Origin: Aquisediminimonas sp031376385
GTDB lineage: Bacteria; Pseudomonadota; Alphaproteobacteria; Sphingomonadales; Sphingomonadaceae
DNA length: 64,000 nt
Assembly (NCBI GenBank): GCA_031376385.1
Contig: JANMDQ010000015.1
Location: 372,001 to 436,000 of the forward strand
Direction: 5' to 3'
Part shown: positions 56,992-64,000 of the stretch, one piece after another
Numbering within the stretch: the stretch's first letter is position 1
Layout of the letters: the number at the start of each line of letters is the position of its first letter
Notes under the pieces: model-generated
Seen by the model: only the letters and a program-made list of their open reading frames with translations
What the model was told of the DNA's origin: nothing
Databases searched by the model: none
Position numbers and translations under genes: made by a program

Positions 56992-58451
56992 GCGGAAACC
57001 TCCTGCTGGGGGATCGCCTGAGTGTAGAGTGCACTGTCGGCGGAATAATAATTGCAATGGAATCCACTTGGCACGCGGAAGGGAATTTGCACCCTAGCAA
57101 TTGGTCCAGCCGCTAAATCTAGCGCGCGAAAAATGACGAGTTCGCTTGTGCCGCTGTTCGCGGGGTGCACGATTGTCATGGCATATCCATCTGCTTCGTC
57201 GGTTGATCCGACGCGAGGCGCAAACACGAATTCGCCTGCCGATGCGCCATTTCCAAAATGCCAAACGTCTTCCTTGCCCGAAAGCGTATCGAACCGCAGC
57301 ACTGCATCCATCCCTTCAACCCGGCCATCGCGACTGTTCAAGTTGATATTGGCGAAGCTGTGCCGCGTCTTGCGGGTCATGAAGCGATCATCGGGTCTTG
57401 GGAATTGAATGTCGCGGTCGTTTAGCGTTTCTTCCTTCATCACGCTGGTGTTGCCGTGGGGGTCGATGGTCCAACGGCGAAGGCTTTGCTGAGTATCGCC
57501 GTGAGTGCGCTTTACACCTGTTTCGTCGGGGAACAGCGCGGTGCCGTTGGCCGCTGCTACATCTGCGATGATCTTCCCGTCCTCTTCCCAAACATTGAGT
57601 TCATGGAACATATGGCGTGGCTCATATTCGAACCAGCGCACGTCCGACGCCGTCCCTTCGCGTGGCATGATCGCAATTTTGGTGGGGCGGTCATTGACCC
57701 ATGCCGTCATTGGACCACCTCCCATGAAGCGCTTAACGTCAGAATCGATGGGAATAACTGGGAAAACAACCCAATTTTCGGTTAGGAAAAATGTGTGCAT
57801 GAGCGCCGCGTGCGGCACTGGAATAATCTCCGTCTTACGCACACTGCCATCGGCGCGGATGATGTCATAACGAAGTTCTGTAGGGCCCATTGGACCGTTG
57901 ATCATGCTGCCGATGTTGAACATTTCGCCAGTTACATGATCGACTTTGGGATGGGCGGAGAATGTGGTGGTGATGACGCCGCCATAATGTTCCTCGCCCA
58001 GCGTATCCAAAGTGCGGGGATCCAGCTTTACCGCAGGCGCGCCTTCCATCAGAGCGAGCAGCTGCCCGCCGTGGAGGATGATGTTGGTATTGCCTGTGTT
58101 GTAACGCTTGCCCTGCGTCACGGGATCCGCCGTCATCGGATTGCCAAACATGCCGAATAAGCGCTTGCCTGCGGCGCGTTCCATCAGAAATTTTTCAGTT
58201 TTGACCCAGCGGTTGCGCATCGAAACTCGGCCTTCGCCAATTTCGAACACGTAAACCATGCCGTCGCCGTCAAACCAGTGATATTCGCCTTCGCGCGGCG
58301 GATAGAGGGGTTCGGGGCCATTGCGATAGAATATGCCCGCGAGATCATCCGGTATTTCACCGTGGACGATCAGATCCGGTGCATCTGCCTCAAAGCGGAC
58401 AGGCGCATGGTGGCCGGTTAGATAGGGGTGATCGAAGAACGGGGCAGCCAT
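56988..58451 (-). CDS. Carotenoid oxygenase-family dioxygenase (apocarotenoid or stilbene cleavage)
   Basis: A 487-residue beta-propeller iron enzyme. The four-histidine iron site can be traced: FSAHPKVDHVTGEMFNIG, VPHAALMHTFFLTENW, EPRHMFHELNVWEEDG and the C-terminal PSGFHCNYYSAD. The N terminus has IPDDLAGIFYRNGPEP, normal for the family. It splits a double bond of a carotenoid, apocarotenoid or lignostilbene-like substrate using O2. It is the first gene of a two-gene unit with the NADP reductase. It is separated from the TonB receptor by a strong terminator. Confidence 0.92.
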   Translation of the reverse strand: MAAPFFDHPYLTGHHAPVRFEADAPDLIVHGEIPDDLAGIFYRNGPEPLYPPREGEYHWFDGDGMVYVFEIGEGRVSMRNRWVKTEKFLMERAAGKRLFGMFGNPMTADPVTQGKRYNTGNTNIILHGGQLLALMEGAPAVKLDPRTLDTLGEEHYGGVITTTFSAHPKVDHVTGEMFNIGSMINGPMGPTELRYDIIRADGSVRKTEIIPVPHAALMHTFFLTENWVVFPVIPIDSDVKRFMGGGPMTAWVNDRPTKIAIMPREGTASDVRWFEYEPRHMFHELNVWEEDGKIIADVAAANGTALFPDETGVKRTHGDTQQSLRRWTIDPHGNTSVMKEETLNDRDIQFPRPDDRFMTRKTRHSFANINLNSRDGRVEGMDAVLRFDTLSGKEDVWHFGNGASAGEFVFAPRVGSTDEADGYAMTIVHPANSGTSELVIFRALDLAAGPIARVQIPFRVPSGFHCNYYSADSALYTQAIPQQEVSA

Positions 58452-58481
58452 CTTAGTCTCCAGCAAGGGGACGGACCCCAG

Positions 58482-58514
58482 AAAAAGTGCGCCTTTGTTT
58501 TCACAAAGGCGCAC
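58482..58514 (-). terminator. Rho-independent terminator of the TonB receptor gene
   Basis: A perfect 12-base-pair stem (GTGCGCCTTTGT at 58487-58498 with 58503-58514) and 4-base loop, followed on the minus strand by five T (58482-58486). It lies 24 bases after the receptor stop and isolates it from the carotenoid oxygenase gene. Confidence 0.9.
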
Positions 58515-58538
58515 CAATAATCATACTCTCAAATAAGC

Positions 58539-60929
58539 TTAGAATTTAAATCCAACTTCCACACCGTAGGTCCTTGGTTGACGCCCAGTGCCGAAAGTGA
58601 AGAGGCCAGCCACCGGCAGCGTTGCCGACAGGCCCTTATGGTTGGTTAAGTTACGTCCAAAGACATTCAAGCTCACTTCAGATCCAGATCCGAAAGGAAC
58701 GGTGTATCCAATTTGCGCGCTTAGATCTTCGCGGTCTTCGGTTTGGCAGCGCGGATCATTGACGATTGCCCCCGGAACGCGGGGTGTCGCGGGTGTTATG
58801 CAGGTTTGATACTTGCTTTGGAACCTTAGCATTGTTGACATGTCGAGTGTTCCAGACCCGATTTCCTTGCTATAATTTAACCCTGCTGACCAAGCGACTT
58901 TTGGTGCGCGGCGCAGTGTGAGAGTCGACACGTCGTCTTTGATACCGTCAGGCGGGCTTCCTGTTGTCAGCCCGACGACATCATTGAAGAAATTATCATA
59001 TTGTGCATCTGTGTAAGAAAATGACGCATTGAAACTGAAATTATCCGAGAGTTGCGCGATGACTTCCAACTCCGCGCCTTTGATGTTGGCCGAAGATGCA
59101 TTCTTCACGACTGTTTCCTGCGGGCTTGCTGAACCCGGAGGGGATGGCTGAACGACCTCTTCCTGCTTGTTGTTATATTTTGTGTAATACAGCGCGATAT
59201 TTGTGCGCAATTTACGATCCAGCCAGTCCGCTTTCAGGCCTACTTCAAAGGCATCAACCGTTTCGGGTTCATAAGGTCCAAGTGTGGTTGGCCCGGATGA
59301 ACGACCATTGAAGCCGCCCGACCGGAACCCGCGCGAAAATGAACCATAAATCAGCTTATTGTCGTCGATCTCATAGTTGAGATTGCCGCGGAAGGTGAAC
59401 TTGCCAAAACTCTTTGAGCCTGAGCAATTGGTGGCCGGGCCGTAAGCTGGCAATCCAGCGGGGAATGGCGGTGAGGGCAAAAATCCTGTTACACCCACAC
59501 ACTCCACGCCAGTATAGTTTGGCTGTGAAAGCCGAACTAATGAACTGACGCGCCCGTAATTGTTGAAAATGGTTTTCCTATCGCGCGTGTATCGCCCGCC
59601 GAGACCCAAGGTAAGATCGTCTGACAGTTTGAACTGCGCGTCGACAAAGCCAGCATATGATGTGGATTTATGATCGACATATTGTTGCAGCAGCAAAGAT
59701 TGCCCTTGGCCTAAAATAACGCCGAACCTCGTATTCTGCCTGATTTGGTAATTGCTGGTGTAATAATAGGCACCTGCAACGACGTTGATGCTGTCGGACA
59801 AATCGCCAGCCAGACGCAATTCCTGGCTAAACTGTTCATAATTCTGATCGCGCTTGGTATCAAAGAAATTGGCCGAACTCGCGTCAAAATCTTGCGTCAC
59901 GGATTCCTTATTTTTCCGGTATCCCGTCACAGATGACAATGTAATCACGTCGCTTAAATCGATATCGATGTTGGCCGTAAGGGCATCAGTGTTGTTCCGC
60001 ACTGGCGTCGCGATGGCAGAGAAGGTCGTGTAAAGTCCCTTATTCTTCAAAATGCTCCGATTGCACTCTATTGCTGGCGAAAATCCCGGAGCGCCGGGCG
60101 CCAGACAGATAACTTCGCCTGATTTGGATAGCGGAGAAACAATCGTTTCACCCCGTTCGCGGGTATGTTCATATGTCAGTTGCGCGGTGATTGCTGAACC
60201 AGGCGTAAGTAGCGCCGTAACGCCGCCGGTGAGTGTTTCATACAGTCCGTCGCGCTTGTTCCGCGTCACGTTGCGATAAAATCCGTCGGTCTTGTCGTAA
60301 AATCCGAAGGCTTTAATGGCCAAAAAATCCCCGATCTTGCCGCTGTTTAGCACTAAACGTCCGCGCTTGGTGTCAAAGGTCGAGTAGGCAAGTTGTGCCT
60401 TCACCCCGAAATCGTCGGTAGGCTTTGTGCGCGTCACGCTGATCACGCCGCCGATAGTGTTACGGCCAAAGAGCGTGCCTTGCGGCCCGCGCAGCACTTC
60501 CAGCCGCTCCATGTCAAACGAGTCGAGCAGCTGCCCCGTGTTGGTGCCGATGAACACACCGTCCACCACCACGCCAACGGCAGGATCAAAGCTTTTTTCA
60601 ATATCTTCAAATGATATCCCGCGGATAGAAATTGCAGCAGCACTCGGACCAGCGCCCACGCTGTCAATCACAAGGCTCGGCACGCGGCCCGCCAGATCGC
60701 GGATGTCCTCAATCGTTGCAGAGTCGAGCGCCGATGCGTCCAGCGCCGTAATCGCGATGGGAACCGATTGCACATTTTCCTCACGTTTTTGTGCAGTGAC
60801 GATAATATCACGAATAGCGCCGGTCTGTTCTTCGGCAACATCCTGAGCAAAGGCAGGCACGGCAATCGCACTTGCGATGGCTAACGCAGATACAAGACGC
60901 ACAGAGTATTTGAGTGTCGCTGAAATCAT
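58539..60929 (-). CDS. TonB-dependent receptor
   Basis: A 796-residue outer-membrane receptor. The signal peptide is LVSALAIASAIAVPAFA. The plug follows (DIIVTAQKREENVQSVPIAI, then GVVVDGVFIGTNTGQLLDSF and the LEVLRGPQGTLFGRNTIGG signature), and then a barrel ending in FGTGRQPRTYGVEVGFKF. The sphingomonad-type plug with VTAQKR is typical of receptors for hydrophobic or aromatic growth substrates, not siderophores alone. GGAGAGGGAGAG upstream fixes ATG 60929. Its position between catabolic genes suggests it imports their substrate. Confidence 0.95.
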   Translation of the reverse strand: MISATLKYSVRLVSALAIASAIAVPAFAQDVAEEQTGAIRDIIVTAQKREENVQSVPIAITALDASALDSATIEDIRDLAGRVPSLVIDSVGAGPSAAAISIRGISFEDIEKSFDPAVGVVVDGVFIGTNTGQLLDSFDMERLEVLRGPQGTLFGRNTIGGVISVTRTKPTDDFGVKAQLAYSTFDTKRGRLVLNSGKIGDFLAIKAFGFYDKTDGFYRNVTRNKRDGLYETLTGGVTALLTPGSAITAQLTYEHTRERGETIVSPLSKSGEVICLAPGAPGFSPAIECNRSILKNKGLYTTFSAIATPVRNNTDALTANIDIDLSDVITLSSVTGYRKNKESVTQDFDASSANFFDTKRDQNYEQFSQELRLAGDLSDSINVVAGAYYYTSNYQIRQNTRFGVILGQGQSLLLQQYVDHKSTSYAGFVDAQFKLSDDLTLGLGGRYTRDRKTIFNNYGRVSSLVRLSQPNYTGVECVGVTGFLPSPPFPAGLPAYGPATNCSGSKSFGKFTFRGNLNYEIDDNKLIYGSFSRGFRSGGFNGRSSGPTTLGPYEPETVDAFEVGLKADWLDRKLRTNIALYYTKYNNKQEEVVQPSPPGSASPQETVVKNASSANIKGAELEVIAQLSDNFSFNASFSYTDAQYDNFFNDVVGLTTGSPPDGIKDDVSTLTLRRAPKVAWSAGLNYSKEIGSGTLDMSTMLRFQSKYQTCITPATPRVPGAIVNDPRCQTEDREDLSAQIGYTVPFGSGSEVSLNVFGRNLTNHKGLSATLPVAGLFTFGTGRQPRTYGVEVGFKF

Positions 60930-61103
60930 GTCTCTCTCCCTCTCCTTAACTGCCCCCACGCCTCGGCGGGTTGGGGGTCACGCTTGGGAGCATGAAATTT
61001 GCGCTTAGCTATTTTGTTTTTCAAGCGCCAAAAGTGACAGTCGCTTGCATTGAGCGCACGGTTAGGTTGAAACATCACGCATTAGAATATTGATACGGAG
61101 AGC

Positions 61104-62123
61104 ATGATGCCAACCAACAAACGCTTCATCCTAAAACGCCGGCCGAACGGCGCGCCTGTCGCTGATGATTTTGAGATGTTGAGCGAAGCGACGCCTAATC
61201 TTTCCGAAGGTCAGTTCCTCATCCGCAACCGCTATGCATCGCTTGATCCGGCAATGCGCGGATGGATGGATGATGCGCCCAGTTACATGCCCCCGATTCC
61301 GCTTGGTACGTCAGTGCGCGCCTCAACCGTCGGCGAAGTGGTGGAAAGCAAGGCAGAGGGCTTTCCTGTGGGGCAGTGGGTCACTGGATTAAATGCGATC
61401 GAGAAATACAGCATTGGCGTCGCAGGTGGGTTCAGTCAGCCGGTTGATATAACCATGGTGCCAGCGCCGACCAATTTCTTGTCCGTTCTTGGCGCTGTCG
61501 GGATGACGGCTTATTTCGGATATATGGATGTGTGTAAGCCACAGCCTGAGGATGTTGTTTTGGTCACAGGCGCGGCAGGGGCAGTTGGTTCGCTTGTAGG
61601 GCAAATTGCTAAGATCAAAGGCGCGTCAAAGGTCATTGGGATTGCTGGTGGCGCAGAAAAATGCGCACGACTTGTGGAGCGGTACGGCTTTGATGTGGCC
61701 ATCGATTACCGGGGTAAATCGGTTGATCAGTTGAGTGGCGAGATTGCAGCGTCTGCCCCGGACGGCGTTAACATTATTTTTGAAAATGTGGGCGGTGATA
61801 TCCTCGACGCCGGTCTCAACAATCTGGCGATGCATGCCCGGATCGGGCTGTGCGGGTTGATTAGCGAATATAATAATCCGGGCGAGAAAACCGGTGCGCG
61901 CAATGTGTGGCAACTGATTGTCAAGCGTGCCTCAATAACGGGGCTTTTGGTCGCAGACTATGTGCCGCGCTTTGGCGAAGGTATCGCTGTAATGGCAGGC
62001 TGGCTGCAGGCCGGTCAACTGGTGTTCGATGAGCATGTGGATCATGGGATCGACAATGCTCTGCCTGCCTTCTTGCGTCTGTTCAGCGGAACGAACGACG
62101 GCAAAATGATACTGGAGATATAA
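61104..62123 (+). CDS. NADP-dependent oxidoreductase (zinc-independent MDR, CurA-like)
   Basis: A 339-residue paralogue of the enzyme at 55993: TGAAGAVGSLVGQIAKIKGA and GIAGGAEKCARLVERYG match segment for segment, and ENVGGDILDAGL is equivalent. It should reduce an activated double bond. GGAGAG is 4 bases before ATG 61104. It is divergent from the TonB receptor and overlaps the next gene by one base (TAATG), beginning a four-gene plus-strand run. Confidence 0.9.
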   Translation: MMPTNKRFILKRRPNGAPVADDFEMLSEATPNLSEGQFLIRNRYASLDPAMRGWMDDAPSYMPPIPLGTSVRASTVGEVVESKAEGFPVGQWVTGLNAIEKYSIGVAGGFSQPVDITMVPAPTNFLSVLGAVGMTAYFGYMDVCKPQPEDVVLVTGAAGAVGSLVGQIAKIKGASKVIGIAGGAEKCARLVERYGFDVAIDYRGKSVDQLSGEIAASAPDGVNIIFENVGGDILDAGLNNLAMHARIGLCGLISEYNNPGEKTGARNVWQLIVKRASITGLLVADYVPRFGEGIAVMAGWLQAGQLVFDEHVDHGIDNALPAFLRLFSGTNDGKMILEI

Positions 62124-62491
62124 TGGTGGACGCACTCAAAATCGTTGAGGACTTTATCGGCTGCTGGAATAGCGGCGACATGGACGGCGTTTATGCCGCG
62201 ATGGCGGATGACATCATCTGGGATAATATTCCGATGGGGCCCGTGCAGGGCATTGAAGGCTGCAAAGGCCTGATGGCGAATTTCCCGCCGATGGAAGGCG
62301 TTGAGTTTGAAACGCATCATATCAGTGCCAGCGGCAATATCGTGATGACGGAACGGACCGATAAGTTCTTGATCGGGGGCCGGTGGCGTCCCATTCGTCT
62401 GATGGGAATTTTTGAAGTGAACGCTGACGGTAAAATTCAGCACTGGCGCGATTATTTCGACATGGCTGAGTTTCAAAAGGAATTTGCCTGA
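62123..62491 (+). CDS. Limonene-1,2-epoxide hydrolase/SnoaL-like protein
   Basis: A 122-residue NTF2-fold protein. The residues that form the Asp-Arg-Asp triad of limonene epoxide hydrolase appear present: MTERTDKFLIGG (Arg and Asp) and HWRDYFDMAEF (second Asp). The N-terminal FIGCWNSGDMDGVYAAMADDIIWDN is the family start. It could open an epoxide made by the P450 encoded downstream. Both ends overlap neighbours by one base. Confidence 0.85.
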   Translation: MVDALKIVEDFIGCWNSGDMDGVYAAMADDIIWDNIPMGPVQGIEGCKGLMANFPPMEGVEFETHHISASGNIVMTERTDKFLIGGRWRPIRLMGIFEVNADGKIQHWRDYFDMAEFQKEFA

Positions 62492-63219
62492 TGGGCCGCG
62501 ATGTGGCCGGGCGCAAAGCCATTGTCACTGGTGCTGCATCGGGCATTGGGGCCGCTGCCGTGCGACGGTTGATCGCCGATGGTTGTCTGGTTTTGGCAGT
62601 GGACGTCGTAAGGGACGGGCTGGCGGCGACGCATAATTACGTCGCTGATCTCAATGATCCGTTGCAGATTCCGGGCATTGCAGCTGAGGCGGAAGCGAAT
62701 CTTGGCGGCCTCGATATCCTCATCAACAATGCAGGCATTTGCCCAGTCAGCCCAATCGATGACATGACCGAAGAGCAGTGGGCGCTGGCCCTCTCGGTCA
62801 ATGTTTCCGCAGTGATGCGGCTGACGCGGGCCTGTTTGCCGATGCTGCGAGCTTCAAGCGCGGGTCGCGTGATCAATACAGGGTCCATTCTGTCGCGCTA
62901 CGGCAATGCGGGTTTGACAGCTTATACCACGTCCAAACACGCTGTTCTCGGCCTTACTCGTGCGCTCTCCGCAGAACTGGGTGCAGAAGGAATTACCGTC
63001 AATTGCGTTCAGCCCGGCGCCATTGTGACGGGCATGACGCAGCCTATGTTTGATGCGAGTCCGGAGCCAAGCGCCTATTACACCGGACGATCCGTTCTGG
63101 GGCGGCTCGGCCAGCCTGAAGATATCGCGGACGTCATGGCTTTTCTCGCGTCAGACGATGCGCGTTTTATCACTGGGCAGGGGATCATGGTTGATGGCGG
63201 CGTGATGGTGCATTCCTGA
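62491..63219 (+). CDS. Short-chain dehydrogenase/reductase
   Basis: A 242-residue classical SDR: TGAASGIGAAAVRRL (cofactor loop), INNAGICPVSPIDD, NTGSILSRYGNAGLTAYTTSK (Ser, Tyr, Lys) and QPGAIVTGMTQPM. It probably oxidises an alcohol produced by the hydrolase. Its ATG overlaps the preceding stop by one base (TGATG). The P450 gene starts 86 bases later. Confidence 0.9.
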   Translation: MGRDVAGRKAIVTGAASGIGAAAVRRLIADGCLVLAVDVVRDGLAATHNYVADLNDPLQIPGIAAEAEANLGGLDILINNAGICPVSPIDDMTEEQWALALSVNVSAVMRLTRACLPMLRASSAGRVINTGSILSRYGNAGLTAYTTSKHAVLGLTRALSAELGAEGITVNCVQPGAIVTGMTQPMFDASPEPSAYYTGRSVLGRLGQPEDIADVMAFLASDDARFITGQGIMVDGGVMVHS

Positions 63220-63305
63220 TTTTTCATGCAGAACTAGCACTTTCGTCCATCGCCCGCATTGCCAAGTCGTGGCAATAAAGTTCAAACGGCGGGAAGGCCC
63301 AAAGA

Positions 63306-64000
63306 ATGACAGACGCAGCGACAGCACCCAGTTTCCTTGATCCAGCGGTGATGCAAAACCCATTTCCAATGTATCAATGGGCCATCGCCAATTCGCCCGT
63401 GATGCAAGTGCCACTGGGCCCTATCACCATGTATCTGGTGACAAGTTTCGATCTTGTGTCCGATGCCACGATGCGCGTGGAGGAGTTTTCCAACGGCTTT
63501 ACCGCCGCCCTTTCCGGGGCGATGTCAATGGACCCGGAGGTCACAGCGATCCTTGATGAAGGCTGGCCGCAGATGGATACGTTGCTGACGGCGGACCCGC
63601 CGACGCACACGCGGTTTCGCAAACTGGTGAACTTGGCCTTTTCCATGCCCAAAGTGAATGCGATGGAAGGCTCTATCCGCACCAAGGTCAACACGCTGAT
63701 TGATGCGTTTATTGACAAAGGCGAATGTGAATTTGTGGCTGAATTCTCGGTCGCGCTGCCAGTGCAGGTGATCTGCGAGCAATTGGGCTTTAACCTCAGC
63801 GAACAAGCCAATGTCAAACGCTGGTCTGATGCCTTTGCTGACCGTCTCGGCCACATGATCAGCAAAGAACGCGAGTTGGAATGCGCACGTGAAGTTGTGG
63901 AGTTTCAGTATGCGGTCAAAGTGAAGATTGACGAACGGCGCGCGGCGGCCACCGGCGATTTGCTCTCTGATCTGGTCCGCGCACGTATTGAAGGCGAAAC
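63306..64000 (+). CDS. Cytochrome P450, N-terminal part (runs off the window end)
   Basis: ATG 63306 opens a frame without stops to the window end (over 230 residues). It matches the front of a soluble bacterial P450: NPFPMYQWAIANSPVMQV, LTADPPTHTRFRKLVNLAFS (the C-helix heme-propionate segment, DPPxHTxxR) and VQVICEQLGF. The I helix and heme cysteine lie beyond base 64000. GGAAGG is 9 bases upstream of the start. It is last in the plus-strand run and would supply the oxygenation step of the cluster. Confidence 0.9.
   Translation, partial: MTDAATAPSFLDPAVMQNPFPMYQWAIANSPVMQVPLGPITMYLVTSFDLVSDATMRVEEFSNGFTAALSGAMSMDPEVTAILDEGWPQMDTLLTADPPTHTRFRKLVNLAFSMPKVNAMEGSIRTKVNTLIDAFIDKGECEFVAEFSVALPVQVICEQLGFNLSEQANVKRWSDAFADRLGHMISKERELECAREVVEFQYAVKVKIDERRAAATGDLLSDLVRARIEGE

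Overview
The window is chromosomal DNA from an alphaproteobacterium, most likely a sphingomonad. The evidence is two TonB-dependent receptors, a CC_3452-type small secreted protein, an alphaproteobacterial DksA with a single cysteine, GTTC-N7-GTTC LexA-type boxes, REP-like repeats of the CCCTGAGC-TGTCGAA and CATTGCGAGCG types, and catabolic genes typical of that group. By eye the base composition is moderately GC-rich, with an AT-rich dip over the restriction-modification genes at 14.1-16.3 kb. The genus cannot be fixed from the sequence alone; Sphingopyxis or Sphingorhabdus relatives are my guess.

Layout. 0-4.3 kb: end of a TonB receptor, rpoH, an RluD-type pseudouridine synthase, a pirin and a Sel1-like protein. 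4.3-5.0 kb: an intergenic region with dispersed repeats carrying SOS-type boxes. 5.0-12.9 kb: envelope and lipid genes (a JAMM peptidase, lptF-lptG, a DUF2141 protein, a lipid kinase overlapping a Tam41-like CDP-DAG synthase, a phospholipase-D-type cardiolipin synthase), plus an HxlR regulator and rpoZ. 12.9-14.1 kb: a second gene-free stretch holding the same two repeats in inverted order. 14.1-16.8 kb: an AT-rich DNA methyltransferase/putative restriction enzyme pair and a HicB remnant. 16.8-30 kb: LD-carboxypeptidase, zinc metallopeptidase, hydroxybutyrate dehydrogenase, a UDP-glucuronate epimerase/UDP-glucose dehydrogenase pair, patatin, a four-gene minus-strand run, vapBC-like genes, a LytS/LytTR two-component pair and a secreted surface protein. 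31-45 kb: M28 peptidase, rlmN, phosphatase, dnaN, a septation-protein homologue, aldehyde dehydrogenase, a RelE/HigA pair, rimO-nlpD-serS and a Gly/Ser/Thr-rich protein with a PEP-CTERM-like tail. 45-56 kb: DksA, PilZ, tRNA-His, an amino-acid dehydrogenase, the ccmC-D-E-F-G-H-I cytochrome c maturation operon, and a FecR/CHASE2-EAL pair. 56-64 kb: a catabolic-looking cluster with two related NADP-dependent reductases, a carotenoid oxygenase, a TonB receptor, a limonene-epoxide-hydrolase-like protein, an SDR and the start of a cytochrome P450.

Systems that fit together. The kinase and Tam41-like protein would convert diacylglycerol to phosphatidate to CDP-diacylglycerol, with cardiolipin synthase nearby. 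The ccm genes form an overlapping operon that lacks ccmA and ccmB in this window. The FecR/CHASE2-EAL pair looks like an envelope-to-cyclic-di-GMP sensor. The last 8 kb looks like uptake plus oxidative breakdown of a hydrophobic, terpene- or stilbene-like substrate. The least explained signals are the SOS-box repeats at 4.4, 4.7 and 13.9 kb and the unrecognised partner of the methyltransferase.
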